A DNA stretch of 7,906 bases from a bacterium (lineage in GTDB: Bacteria > Desulfobacterota_D > UBA1144): contig NZXA02000003.1 of assembly GCA_002697665.2 (NCBI GenBank), positions 12,587 through 20,492 on the forward strand. The letters are read 5' to 3'. Below are positions 1 to 7,906 of this stretch, piece after piece. A model generated the notes under the pieces. The model saw only the letters and a list, made by a program, of their open reading frames with translations. It made no database searches and had not been told where the DNA came from. Position 1 is the first letter of the stretch; each line of letters starts with the position of its first letter. Made by a program: the position numbers and the translations under genes.

Positions 1-564
<564 letters not shown>

Positions 565-585
565 TGTCAAGGTATAAAACATAAA

Positions 586-1743
586 TTAAATCAAGGAAAC
601 AACTGTAGATGCAGCATCTTTCATTGTATCTGCTGTAGTTATATTTAAGTCAGATTCCTCTAAAATCTTTTTACCCAATTCGACATTTGTTCCTTCCAGT
701 CTTACAACCAAAGGTACTTTAATACCTACCTCTTTTGCAGCAATTATTATCCCATCAGCGATAGTGTCACACTTCATAATCCCGCCAAAAATATTTACTA
801 GGATTGCTTTAACATTTTGATCACTTAATATCATTTTGAAAGCTTGAGTTACTTGCTCAACTGAAGCACCGCCACCGACATCTAGAAAATTAGCAGGCTC
901 TTCACCATGGAATTTTATAATATCCATTGTAGCCATTGCTAGTCCCGCTCCATTAACAAGACATCCGATGTTGCCATCTAGTTTTACAAAACTGAATCCC
1001 CATTTTTTTGCTTCTAATTCTAGTGGCTCTTCCTCTGTTGGGTCGTGCAAATCAATGAATTCTTTATGTCTAAATTCGGCATTATCATCAAAATTGATTT
1101 TAGCATCTAGAGCTTTTATTTCTCCTTCATCTGTCGAAATCAAAGGGTTTATTTCGACTAATGCACAGTCCATTTCAGTATACAATTTATAAATACCTGA
1201 AAGAATAGGACCAAGTTGCTTTGTTTGATCTTTATTAAAACCCAAAAAATAAGCAATTTTTCTAATGTGAAAAGGTTGAATACCACTTACGGGGTCTATT
1301 GGTTGTGTAAGAAGTTTTTCGGGAGTTTCATCTGCTACTTTTTCTATGTCCATTCCACCCTCAGGGCTTGCGATAATTACATTTTTTTCAGTAGATCTAT
1401 CTGTCACAATTGACAAATAATATTCTTTATCAATTATTGAGGAGTTTTCTACATATACTTTATTTACTAACTTACCCTCTGGACCTGTCTGATGAGTAAC
1501 CAAAGTCATTCCTAACATTTCTTGAACAGTTGACCCTACTTCCTCGGGCGTTTTTACCAATTTTACGCCACCAGCCTTACCTCTACCTCCTGCATGAATT
1601 TGAGCCTTAACAACATACTCTTTTGAGTTTAATGATCTAGCATAATCCTCTGCGTCTTTTCCACTTTCGAAAACTTTACCTTCTGAAGTATTAATATTAA
1701 ATTTTCTAAATAAATCCTTAGCTTGATATTCATGAATATTCAT
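586..1743 (-). CDS. sucC: Succinyl-CoA synthetase (ADP-forming) beta subunit
   Basis: The beta subunit of succinyl-CoA synthetase binds nucleotide and succinate and works with the alpha subunit (SucD) to interconvert succinyl-CoA and succinate with phosphorylation of ADP or GDP. From the chosen start it has 385 residues (E. coli 388). The ATP-grasp part carries K46 and HAGGRGKAGG (50-59); E197 and N199 in VEINPLI, E208 and D213 fall at the same numbers as in E. coli. The C-terminal half has NGAGLAMATMD and NIFGGIMKCDTIADGI. The ATG at 1743 is preferred to the one at 1755 because MNIHEYQAK is the canonical SucC start and only this ATG has a G-rich site upstream. It lies 45 nt after sdhB. Oddly, no sucD follows: dnaK is next. 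Nucleotide preference (ADP or GDP) is not settled. Confidence 0.97.
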   Translation of the reverse strand: MNIHEYQAKDLFRKFNINTSEGKVFESGKDAEDYARSLNSKEYVVKAQIHAGGRGKAGGVKLVKTPEEVGSTVQEMLGMTLVTHQTGPEGKLVNKVYVENSSIIDKEYYLSIVTDRSTEKNVIIASPEGGMDIEKVADETPEKLLTQPIDPVSGIQPFHIRKIAYFLGFNKDQTKQLGPILSGIYKLYTEMDCALVEINPLISTDEGEIKALDAKINFDDNAEFRHKEFIDLHDPTEEEPLELEAKKWGFSFVKLDGNIGCLVNGAGLAMATMDIIKFHGEEPANFLDVGGGASVEQVTQAFKMILSDQNVKAILVNIFGGIMKCDTIADGIIIAAKEVGIKVPLVVRLEGTNVELGKKILEESDLNITTADTMKDAASTVVSLI

Positions 1744-1748
1744 AGAGA

Positions 1749-1753
1749 CCCCC
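1749..1753 (-). promoter_or_regulatory. GGGGG ribosome binding site that decides the sucC start
   Basis: GGGGG lies 5 nt before the ATG at 1743 and can pair with the 16S rRNA CCUCC with one G-U wobble. It overlaps the alternative ATG at 1753-1755, which itself has only an A/T-rich sequence without a purine-rich site upstream. This favours the shorter protein beginning MNIHEYQ. Confidence 0.6.
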
Positions 1754-1788
1754 ATGTAATAAAAGATAATAGATTTTAACAGAATATT

Positions 1789-2541
1789 TTACTTAACAAT
1801 AGATTTAATTAGGCTTCTTCTCATATTGGCAATATTTTTGATTGAAATACCTTTTGGACATACAGCTTCACATTCTGCATGATTAGAACATGCACCAAAA
1901 CCTTCTTCATCCATTTTGTCCACCATTGACTTTACTCTGGCCCTTTGTTCTACTTGTCCTTGTGGAAGCTGAAGTAAATGTGAAATTTTTGCGCTAGTGA
2001 ATAGAGCTGCAGAGGCATTTGGACAAGAGGCGACACAAGCTCCACATCCTATACAAGCTGCCGAATCAAACGCTTCTTCAGCATCCTCTTTACCAATTAA
2101 AATGCTGTTGGCATCAGGACCATTGCCAGTATTAATAGAGACATAACCTCCAGCTTGAATAATTTTATCAAATGATCCTCTGTCCACTACTAAGTCTTTA
2201 ACAATTTTAAAGGGTGTTGCTCTAAACGGTTCAATCACAAGAGTATCTCCATCATTAAAGTGTCGCATATGCAATTGACATACAGTTGTCCTAGCCTGTG
2301 GTCCATGAGCAATTCCATTGATTACAAAGCCACAAGTTCCACATATTCCTTCACGACAATCACTATCAAATGAAATAGGCACAATCCCACTTTTAGTAAG
2401 ATTCTCATTCAAAATATCCAGCATTTCCAAAAAAGAGATATCAACAGGTACATCTTCCATTGAGTAATAATGAAAGTCACCTGATGAATCCGCATTTTCT
2501 TGGCGCCAGACCTGAAGCTTTAAATTTATAGTATTAGACAT
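1789..2541 (-). CDS. sdhB: Succinate dehydrogenase iron-sulfur subunit
   Basis: SdhB carries electrons from the flavin in SdhA through three iron-sulfur clusters to the heme/quinone subunit in the inner membrane. The 250-residue protein has every cluster ligand: C62, C67, C70 and C88 for the [2Fe-2S] cluster; C163, C166, C169 and C228 for [4Fe-4S]; C173, C218 and C224 for [3Fe-4S] (assigned from the family pattern, with CIGCGACVASCP and CEAVCPKGI visible). There is no membrane segment or signal peptide, as expected for a cytoplasm-facing subunit. Its ATG shares one base with the sdhA stop (TAATG), a sign of translational coupling, and AAAGGA at 2552-2557 gives a ribosome site with 10 nt spacing. 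sucC begins 45 nt downstream. Confidence 0.98.
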   Translation of the reverse strand: MSNTINLKLQVWRQENADSSGDFHYYSMEDVPVDISFLEMLDILNENLTKSGIVPISFDSDCREGICGTCGFVINGIAHGPQARTTVCQLHMRHFNDGDTLVIEPFRATPFKIVKDLVVDRGSFDKIIQAGGYVSINTGNGPDANSILIGKEDAEEAFDSAACIGCGACVASCPNASAALFTSAKISHLLQLPQGQVEQRARVKSMVDKMDEEGFGACSNHAECEAVCPKGISIKNIANMRRSLIKSIVK

Positions 2542-4502
2542 TATTTATAGTTCCTTTGTGTCATTTCAACAAATTCATAATTTAAATCTTCTTTGTGAAG
2601 TATTGAGGGTGAATCAGGAATATATTCCCACGCAGACACATATGCATATTTTTCATCATTTCTTAAGGGTTCACCTTCACTCGTTTGATATTCTTCCCTG
2701 AAATGAGCTCCACAAGATTCTTCTCTGTCATAAGCATCTAAAGCCATTAATTCACCTAGCTCAATAAAGTCTGCAAGCCTTGAAGCATTTTCAAGAGACT
2801 TATTCAAGTTGTCATCACTGCCCATTAAACTTAAATCATTCCAAAACTTATCTTTGATTTGTGGTATTTTCTCTAAAGCTTGCGCAAGAGAATCTTTAGT
2901 TCTTGCCATACCCACCAAATCCCACATAATTGCCCCAAGTTCTCTGTGAAGTTCAAGGACAGTTGAAGATCCTTTAATCTTTAACAATGAATCATTTCGC
3001 TTTTTTACTTCATCAATTGATTCTTTGAATTCATCAGCAGTCTCTGATACGGCATCCAATGAGTTATTTGCAAGATAATTTCCTAAAGTATAAGGAATAA
3101 CAAAATATCCGTCCGCCAAGCCTTGCATTAAAGCACTTGCACCCAACCTATTGGCACCATGATCTGAAAAATTAGCCTCTCCTAAAACGAACAACCCTGG
3201 GATATTACTCATACAATCGTAATCAACCCATAAGCCACCCATAACGTAATGAATTGCAGGATAAATTCTCATAGGTTTTTTATAAGGGCTTTCTCCTGTG
3301 ATTGTTTCATACATATCAAATAAATTCCCATACTTATCGGAAATATTTTTCTCTCCTAGGCGCTCCATAGCACTTCCAAAATCAAGATAAACGGCTCTTC
3401 CTGTTGCTCCAAGACCTTTACCCTCATCACATACTCTTTTAATAGCCCTGGATCCAACATCTCTAGGAACCAAGTTTCCATAAGCCGGATACATTCTTTC
3501 AAGGAAATAATCTCTTTCGTTTTCAGGAATATCTTCGGAAGCACGCTTGTCATCAGCAGACTTAGGAACCCAAACTCTCCCATCATTCCTGAGACTTTCT
3601 GACATTAGGGTCAACTTTGATTGATACTCACCAGAAGCTGGTATGCATGTGGGATGAATTTGAGCAAAACAAGGATTAGCCATTAAGGCTCCCTTTTTAT
3701 GACATCTCCATGCAGCTGTCGCATTAGAATTTTTACCATTTGTGGATAGAAAAAAAACATTCCCATATCCACCAGAGCATAAAACTACTGCCTCAGCAGT
3801 ATGTTTTTCAATATCGCCAGTTTTTAAATCTCTTACAACTATACCTCTTGCCTTACCGTCAATTATGATTAGGTCTAACATTTCTTTATTTGTAAATAGT
3901 TCTATTTGTTTTTTTGAAACTTGTCGCATCATAGAACTATAAGCGCCAAGCAAAAGCTGCTGTCCTGTTTGGCCCCTTGCATAAAATGTTCTTGATACTT
4001 GAGCTCCTCCAAATGATCTATTTGTTAACAAGCCTCCATAATCTCTTGCAAATGGAACACCTTGAGCAACACACTGGTCAATTATATTCGTGCTCACCTC
4101 AGCTAGCCTGTACACATTAGCTTCTCTGGCTCTGTAATCTCCACCTTTAATAGTATCAATAAAAAGTCTTTGAACACTATCACCATCGTTTTGGTAATTT
4201 TTTGCGGCATTGATTCCACCTTGAGCTGCAATGCTGTGAGCTCTCCTTGGTGTATCTTGAACGCAAAATGTTTTGACGTTATATCCTAACTCTGCAAGTG
4301 TTGCTGAAGCAGATCCACCTGCTAAACCAGAACCCACAACTATAATATTGTATTTTCTTTTATTAGCAGGGTTAACGAGTTTCATTTCAGATTTATATTT
4401 TGACCATTTATCATGCAAATCACCTCCCGGGGATTTACCGTCAAGTTTTTTCACATGAGTGATAATTTCTTTTTCAGGTAACGCTGCTTTTATACTACTC
4501 AT
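2541..4502 (-). CDS. sdhA: Succinate dehydrogenase flavoprotein subunit
   Basis: SdhA oxidises succinate to fumarate at a covalently bound FAD on the cytoplasmic face of complex II. The 653-residue protein has the dinucleotide-binding motif [11 protein letters not shown] (56-66), the flavin-attachment histidine H89 in [15 protein letters not shown]283 in HPTCIPASG, the catalytic arginine R347 in [10 protein letters not shown]418 in HYVMGGLW and R452 in [10 protein letters not shown], so the active site looks complete. The C-terminal [10 protein letters not shown] segment (595-604) is typical of B-type enzymes. From memory, the text is closest to Bacteroidota/FCB proteins, with about 20 extra residues at the N-terminus. 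The ATG at 4502 follows sdhC by 13 nt with no convincing Shine-Dalgarno; only AGG at the sdhC stop. Some B-type enzymes also run as fumarate reductases; direction cannot be read from sequence. Confidence 0.98.
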   Translation of the reverse strand: MSSIKAALPEKEIITHVKKLDGKSPGGDLHDKWSKYKSEMKLVNPANKRKYNIIVVGSGLAGGSASATLAELGYNVKTFCVQDTPRRAHSIAAQGGINAAKNYQNDGDSVQRLFIDTIKGGDYRAREANVYRLAEVSTNIIDQCVAQGVPFARDYGGLLTNRSFGGAQVSRTFYARGQTGQQLLLGAYSSMMRQVSKKQIELFTNKEMLDLIIIDGKARGIVVRDLKTGDIEKHTAEAVVLCSGGYGNVFFLSTNGKNSNATAAWRCHKKGALMANPCFAQIHPTCIPASGEYQSKLTLMSESLRNDGRVWVPKSADDKRASEDIPENERDYFLERMYPAYGNLVPRDVGSRAIKRVCDEGKGLGATGRAVYLDFGSAMERLGEKNISDKYGNLFDMYETITGESPYKKPMRIYPAIHYVMGGLWVDYDCMSNIPGLFVLGEANFSDHGANRLGASALMQGLADGYFVIPYTLGNYLANNSLDAVSETADEFKESIDEVKKRNDSLLKIKGSSTVLELHRELGAIMWDLVGMARTKDSLAQALEKIPQIKDKFWNDLSLMGSDDNLNKSLENASRLADFIELGELMALDAYDREESCGAHFREEYQTSEGEPLRNDEKYAYVSAWEYIPDSPSILHKEDLNYEFVEMTQRNYK

Positions 4503-4515
4503 ACTTATATTTAAC

Positions 4516-5205
4516 CTAATTAATCCAAAAAATGTATAAAGGAATTACAAGAAAACCTAAACTTATAATTAACCCTAAAAGATAACTTATACTATAAGTT
4601 ACCCTAGTAAATGTTTTACCATAAATTCCGAGAGACTGAAATGAACTCCAAAAACCATGTCCCAAATGTAGCGATAATAGTGACAGCGCTACTGTATAGC
4701 CTAAAACTACCCAAATATTTGAAAATTCTTCTGTAATTAATCTATACAAATCGCGAACTGGCTCCCCCCCGTTAACAGATAAATATATAGTTTCATAATA
4801 AGGGCCAAATCTGAACTGTAAAACATGCCATATCAAAAAGGCCATTACTACAACTCCAGTAATTACCATTGAAGTCGACGCATAGGTTTTTTTACTTTTA
4901 CCACCTGCAAAATTTGAAACTGCATACCTTGATTTCCTGGATTTATAATTTATGAGATTTGTATATAGTGAAGTGGTAATATGTAGACCAAAGAAACCTA
5001 AAAGCCCAAGCTCTGCTATTGTAAATAATATTCCGAAAGATTCTAAAAAATGGGCATAGGCATTAAAATCTCTTCCAGGTGGTGAACCAGTAAAAATTGT
5101 TATGTTTCCGAGCAGATGAACAATCAGAAAAAGAAAAAGAGAAATACCTGTAACAGCTATTATAATTTTTTTTAATACTGAAGAGATTGTTATAAAATTT
5201 GCCAT
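4516..5205 (-). CDS. sdhC: Succinate dehydrogenase cytochrome b subunit (B-type, di-heme, five helices)
   Basis: This membrane subunit anchors SdhAB and passes electrons to quinone. The 229-residue protein has five hydrophobic segments at about 11-38, 57-80, 110-131, 165-186 and 203-228. Histidines H30, H75, H127 and H180, one in each of the first four helices, match the spacing of the two heme b ligand pairs in Wolinella FrdC and Bacillus SdhC. H183 is an alternative for the last. No separate sdhD exists, which agrees with a B-type complex with one anchor. Such complexes usually use menaquinone, an inference here. The ATG at 5205 is 15 nt after the mdh stop and has no Shine-Dalgarno, suggesting coupling to mdh translation. 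A run of seven G lies within it (4764-4770). Confidence 0.95.
   Translation of the reverse strand: MANFITISSVLKKIIIAVTGISLFLFLIVHLLGNITIFTGSPPGRDFNAYAHFLESFGILFTIAELGLLGFFGLHITTSLYTNLINYKSRKSRYAVSNFAGGKSKKTYASTSMVITGVVVMAFLIWHVLQFRFGPYYETIYLSVNGGEPVRDLYRLITEEFSNIWVVLGYTVALSLLSLHLGHGFWSSFQSLGIYGKTFTRVTYSISYLLGLIISLGFLVIPLYIFWIN
4764..4770 (-). repeat. Seven-base G run inside sdhC
   Basis: The codons AAC GGG GGG GAG (N145-E148) create a G7 homopolymer in the loop between helices 3 and 4, in a gene that is otherwise A+T-rich. Gain or loss of one base would frameshift sdhC before helix 4. The reading frame is intact as given. Confidence 0.85.
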
Positions 5206-5220
5206 CTAAGTTATCTAAAA

Positions 5221-6165
5221 TTATAAAATTCCAAAACTGTCAATCAGATCGCATAGCTCCTTAACATGAGAAGCAGATTCTAGTAGCTCCTTATGTTCAT
5301 CTTCGGTCAGCTCAATATCTACGATTTTCTCAACACCCTTACTAGAAAGTATAACGGGTAACCCAACAAATTGTTCATTAATTTTATATTGTCCTGATGA
5401 AAAGACACAGCAAGGTAATAACTTCCTTTCATCAAAAATAATAGAGTATGCCATTTCGACAGCCGAAACACCTGGGGCATAAAAGGCACTTCCAGTTTTT
5501 AGCAATTTAACAATTTCTGCTCCGCCATCTCTAGTTCTTTGAATTATTTCACTCAATCTACTATCCTCTACTAATTGAGAGATTGGCACACCTGAGACTG
5601 TTGTATAATTTTTTAAAGGCACCATGTCGTCACCATGACCACCTAAAACTAAAGTTTCTATTTTCGATACAGAAATATTTAACTCCATTGATAAAAAAGC
5701 TTTAAATCTTGCAGAATCTAAAATTCCAGCCATTCCCATAATCCTTTCTTTAGGAAAGCCACTAACTTTATGAGCCACATAAGTCATTGCGTCTAAAGGA
5801 TTGGTAACAACAATTATTTTCGAATTCGGTGAAAACTTAACAACCTGCTCGGTTACATCTTTTATTATCTTAGCGTTAGTAGAAATTAAATCATCTCTAC
5901 TCATACCAGGTTTTCTAGCTAAACCAGATGTTATAATTACAACATCAGAGTCTTTAGTATCTTCATATGAGTTGGTTCCAATCACTTGGGATGACACTCC
6001 AGTAACTGATAGCATTTGTGTCATATCCAAAGCCTTACCTTGTGGAAGACCTTCAACAATATCAAGCAAGACTACGTCACAAAAATCAAGCTCAAGAGCT
6101 CTGTACGCAGCAGAAGCGCCCACATTACCAGCTCCAATAATAGAAATTTTTGGATTAGAACTCAA
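5221..6165 (-). CDS. mdh: NAD-dependent malate dehydrogenase (LDH-like family)
   Basis: This cytoplasmic enzyme interconverts malate and oxaloacetate. The 314-residue protein shows the Rossmann motif GAGNVG (11-16), D35 at the end of the second strand (favouring NAD over NADP), the mobile-loop arginines R84 and R90 in ARKPGMSRDDL (R84 marks malate rather than lactate specificity), N122 in VTNPLDAMTYV, and the catalytic pair D150 (GILDSARF, with substrate-binding R153) and H177 (GGHGDDMVPL). The length is usual for the LDH-like group. The start codon is TTG at 6165: the codon directly before it is an in-frame TAG, and AAGGCGG lies at 6171-6177. The next in-frame ATG would remove the Rossmann motif. 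It lies 30 nt after icd, beyond a terminator-like hairpin, and 15 nt before sdhC. Confidence 0.97.
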   Translation of the reverse strand: MSSNPKISIIGAGNVGASAAYRALELDFCDVVLLDIVEGLPQGKALDMTQMLSVTGVSSQVIGTNSYEDTKDSDVVIITSGLARKPGMSRDDLISTNAKIIKDVTEQVVKFSPNSKIIVVTNPLDAMTYVAHKVSGFPKERIMGMAGILDSARFKAFLSMELNISVSKIETLVLGGHGDDMVPLKNYTTVSGVPISQLVEDSRLSEIIQRTRDGGAEIVKLLKTGSAFYAPGVSAVEMAYSIIFDERKLLPCCVFSSGQYKINEQFVGLPVILSSKGVEKIVDIELTEDEHKELLESASHVKELCDLIDSFGIL

Positions 6166-6170
6166 CTAAA

Positions 6171-6177
6171 CCGCCTT
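6171..6177 (-). promoter_or_regulatory. AAGGCGG ribosome binding site supporting the TTG start of mdh
   Basis: The only purine-rich stretch before mdh lies 5 nt from the TTG at 6165, right after a T9 run. With the in-frame TAG immediately before the TTG, it fixes the start. Confidence 0.6.
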
Positions 6178-6213
6178 AAAAAAAAATAATATGGACTAAA
6201 CATTATCCATATT
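6178..6213 (-). terminator. Hairpin plus T9 tract at the icd/mdh junction
   Basis: On the minus strand, AATATGGA (6213-6206) and TCCATATT (6195-6188) form a perfect 8-bp stem with a 10-nt loop, followed by A and nine T (6186-6178). The 5' arm is made of the last icd codons and the icd stop codon (6196-6198) sits in the loop. The shape is that of an intrinsic terminator, but the stem has only two G-C pairs, and mdh starts just 12 nt after the T tract, so partial termination or attenuation is more likely than a full stop. The plus strand also ends its arm with five T (6212-6216). Confidence 0.5.
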
Positions 6214-7443
6214 TTTAATAATCGCATCTCCAAACTCAGAGCATTTTAAAAGGTTTGCACCTTCAATCTGTCTATGAAGATCATATGTAACATCTTTATC
6301 AAGAACTGTTTTCTCAAGAGCTTTAACAATCAACTCAGCAACATTTCTCCAACCCATGTGTTCAAACATCATCACACCAGAAAGTATTACTGACCCAGGA
6401 TTAACTTTATCTTGACCTGCATATTTGGGAGCTGTTCCATGTGTTGCTTCAAATAAAGCAATCTCATCACCAATATTTGCTCCAGGCGCAAGACCCAGTC
6501 CACCAATCTGAGCAGCACAAGCATCAGACATATAATCACCATTTAGGTTTGGTAGAGCAAGAACATCATACTCATCAGTTCTTGTCAGAATTTGCTGAAG
6601 CATATTATCAGCAATTCTATCATTTATAACAATTTTTCCCTCCGGAGCTTTACCATCATATTTATCCCATAGCTCATCCTCGGAAATAGTTTGTTCAGGG
6701 AATTCATCCTTTGCTAGCTCGTAACCCCAATCTTTAAAAGCTCCCTCTGTGAATTTCATTATATTTCCTTTGTGAACCAAGGTTACACTTTTTCTATTAT
6801 TATCGATTGCGTATTGAACAGCTTTTTTAACTAGTCTTTTTGTTCCAAAAGCACTTATAGGCTTAATACCAATACCTGACAAATCTCTAACGTTAGCATT
6901 TAATTTTTTTTGTAAAAATTCTATTACTTCATTAGCTTCATCAGTTCCACTTTCATACTCAACGCCAGAATATACGTCCTCAGTATTTTCTCTAAATAAA
7001 ACCACATCCATTTTTTCTGGGCTTTTTACAGGAGAAGGAGTTCCATTTATCCATCTTACTGGTCTTACACAAGCATATAAATCCATAATCTGCCTTAGCG
7101 CAACATTTAAGCTTCTGATACCACCACCAACAGGTGTTGTCAGTGGCCCTTTAATAGATATTAAATATTCGCTTATTACATCAGTTGTTTCTTGCGGTAA
7201 CCATTCTTTTGTGATTTCAACTGCTTTCTCTCCCGCATAAACTTCTGCCCAAGATATTTTTTTTGATCCACTAAATGCCTTCTCTACTGCTGCATCAAAA
7301 ACTCTCACAGACGCCGCCCACAAATCTGGACCAATTCCGTCTCCTTCAATGAAAGTTACAATTGGGTTATCTGGAATATTATAAGTTCCATCGCTATTTA
7401 CTGTTATTTTTGTCCCATCGCTGGGAATTTTAATGTGTGACAT
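6196..7443 (-). CDS. icd: NADP-dependent isocitrate dehydrogenase (E. coli type)
   Basis: Icd oxidatively decarboxylates isocitrate to 2-oxoglutarate in the cytoplasm, as a homodimer in this family. The 415-residue protein aligns almost end to end with E. coli Icd (416). Substrate residues S111, N113, R117, R127, R151, Y158 and K225 and the metal ligands D303 and D307 are present. NADP specificity is indicated by K340, Y341 and V347 in [13 protein letters not shown] and Y387 and R391 near the end, matching E. coli K344, Y345, V351, Y391 and R395. S111 in [13 protein letters not shown] corresponds to the serine phosphorylated by AceK in enterics; whether AceK exists here is unknown. The ATG at 7443 has AAGGAG at 7451-7456 with 7 nt spacing. 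The gene lies 60 nt after acnA; mdh follows. Confidence 0.98.
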   Translation of the reverse strand: MSHIKIPSDGTKITVNSDGTYNIPDNPIVTFIEGDGIGPDLWAASVRVFDAAVEKAFSGSKKISWAEVYAGEKAVEITKEWLPQETTDVISEYLISIKGPLTTPVGGGIRSLNVALRQIMDLYACVRPVRWINGTPSPVKSPEKMDVVLFRENTEDVYSGVEYESGTDEANEVIEFLQKKLNANVRDLSGIGIKPISAFGTKRLVKKAVQYAIDNNRKSVTLVHKGNIMKFTEGAFKDWGYELAKDEFPEQTISEDELWDKYDGKAPEGKIVINDRIADNMLQQILTRTDEYDVLALPNLNGDYMSDACAAQIGGLGLAPGANIGDEIALFEATHGTAPKYAGQDKVNPGSVILSGVMMFEHMGWRNVAELIVKALEKTVLDKDVTYDLHRQIEGANLLKCSEFGDAIIKNMDNV

Positions 7444-7466
7444 TATTAATCTCCTTGAAATTATTC

Positions 7467-7480
7467 ATTAATATATTAAT
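7467..7480. repeat. Perfect 14-bp AT-only palindrome upstream of icd
   Basis: ATTAATATATTAAT reads identically on both strands and lies 23 nt before the icd ATG. It could be a binding site for a dimeric regulator, or chance in a very A+T-rich gap. The palindrome itself is certain; the role is not. Confidence 0.5.
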
Positions 7481-7500
7481 AAATAAAAAAGAAAAAACAA
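7473..7500 (-). promoter_or_regulatory. Weak candidate promoter for icd
   Basis: TTGTTT (7495-7500) and TAATAT (7473-7478) on the minus strand are 16 nt apart. The -10 box falls inside the 14-bp palindrome, so a protein bound there would cover it. Such A+T-rich matches are expected by chance here, hence low confidence. Confidence 0.25.
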
Positions 7501-7516
7501 TGCTTAATTTGTTTTT
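7482..7516 (-). terminator. Possible weak terminator at the end of acnA
   Basis: On the minus strand AAAAACAA (7516-7509) and TTGTTTTT (7500-7493) form a perfect 8-bp inverted repeat with an 8-nt loop containing the acnA stop codon, followed by TCTTTTTTATT. The stem has only one G-C pair, so it may not fold well. Its layout mirrors the hairpin after icd. Confidence 0.3.
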
Positions 7517-7906
7517 ACCATCTGTCTTAGAACAGTTTGTAAGATTCCACCATTATAAAAATATTCAACTTCAACTAAGGAATCTAATCTACATATAGCT
7601 TTTATCTCATTTCTATCACCATTATCTGTCTGAATTTGAATTTTAATTTCTGATAAAGGTTTTAAACCCTCTTTGATACCCTCAATAGTGAATTTCTCAT
7701 TACCAGTTAATGAATGATATTCAGCATTCTCACCATCTAAAAATTGAAGCGGAAGAACACCCATTCCAACCAGATTGCTTCGATGTATCCTTTCGAAACT
7801 TTCAGCTAAGACTGCTTTTACTCCTAACAACATGGATCCTTTCGCAGCCCAATCTCTAGAACTACCAGTACCGTATTCTTTACCCGCGATTACAATTAAT
7901 TGCGTT
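7504..7906 (-). CDS. acnA: Aconitate hydratase A, C-terminal part, begins outside window
   Basis: Aconitase interconverts citrate and isocitrate through a [4Fe-4S] cluster. Only the last 133 codons are visible, corresponding to the C-terminal swivel domain of the AcnA/IRP-type enzyme. Reading through to the window edge gives [19 protein letters not shown], with the substrate-binding SSRDW residues of the active site, then [20 protein letters not shown], and the family's usual ending VLRQMVKTN. An ATG at 7833 is internal, since the conserved text continues upstream in frame to 7905. The cluster cysteines are outside the window. Supplying isocitrate to the next gene, icd, fits its position. A terminator-like repeat overlaps its stop codon. 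AcnB and 2-methylcitrate-type aconitases are unlikely given the close match to the AcnA C-terminus. Confidence 0.97.
   Translation of the reverse strand, partial: TQLIVIAGKEYGTGSSRDWAAKGSMLLGVKAVLAESFERIHRSNLVGMGVLPLQFLDGENAEYHSLTGNEKFTIEGIKEGLKPLSEIKIQIQTDNGDRNEIKAICRLDSLVEVEYFYNGGILQTVLRQMVKTN

Noticed and set aside
1744..1755. Four-residue longer SucC starting at 1755
   Set aside because: No ribosome site before that ATG, and its own first codons form the GGGGG site for the canonical MNIHEYQ start.
1768..1806. 9-bp direct repeat AATAGATTT at 1768-1776 and 1798-1806, 30 bp apart
   Set aside because: One copy is inside the sdhB coding end; A+T-rich and likely chance, although the spacing of about three helical turns was noted.
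3356..3586. 76-codon minus-strand frame inside sdhA
   Set aside because: Overlaps sdhA on the same strand in another frame, with no start signal or known domain.
5190..5230. 10-bp direct repeat TTATAAAATT at 5190-5199 and 5221-5230
   Set aside because: Only A and T bases in an A+T-rich junction; expected by chance and without other structure.
5801..6169. 122-codon plus-strand open frame over mdh
   Set aside because: It lies entirely opposite a strongly conserved mdh, has no recognisable motif, and its frame is explained by the codon use of the opposite gene.
6441..6629. Gln/His-rich 62-codon plus-strand frame over icd
   Set aside because: The unusual composition comes from reading the complement of icd codons; icd is intact beneath it.

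Overview
This window looks like a piece of the chromosome of an A+T-rich diderm (Gram-negative) bacterium. It is filled end to end by core-metabolism genes, all on the minus strand. Read in the direction of transcription (right to left), the order is acnA (3' end only), icd, mdh, sdhC, sdhA, sdhB, sucC and dnaK (5' end only). I see no mobile element, CRISPR array, tRNA, rRNA, phage gene or defence gene, and no stretch over about 75 bases without a gene. I did not find an undescribed biological system. The points worth a second look are in the short intergenic gaps.

Taxonomy is inferred, not proven. DnaK carries the extra segment in its ATPase domain (about residues 76-110) that distinguishes diderm from most monoderm DnaKs. 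The succinate dehydrogenase is a B-type enzyme with one five-helix cytochrome b subunit. By memory, its flavoprotein resembles Bacteroidota/FCB-group proteins most. icd is the E. coli-type NADP enzyme, mdh is the LDH-like type, and sucC has no sucD beside it. Several genes have clear Shine-Dalgarno sites, which is unusual for true Bacteroidota. A marine FCB relative such as Marinimicrobia/SAR406, or a deltaproteobacterium-like lineage, would fit; I cannot decide.

Layout: 7504-7906 is the aconitase C-terminal domain. 7444-7503 is a gap with a terminator-shaped inverted repeat and a 14-bp perfect AT palindrome. 6196-7443 is icd, followed by a second, stronger-looking hairpin plus T9 tract. 5221-6165 is mdh with a TTG start. 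2541-5205 is the tightly packed sdhCAB set. 586-1743 is sucC. 513-585 is a regulatory gap with a candidate promoter and an inverted repeat that buries the dnaK ribosome binding site. 1-512 is dnaK.

Together the genes cover citrate to 2-oxoglutarate (acnA, icd), succinyl-CoA to succinate (sucC, half of the enzyme), succinate to fumarate (sdhCAB) and malate to oxaloacetate (mdh). Citrate synthase, 2-oxoglutarate oxidation, fumarase and sucD are not here. The shared direction and short gaps suggest co-transcription, but the two hairpins after acnA and icd could split or attenuate it. dnaK is probably a separate unit with its own promoter.
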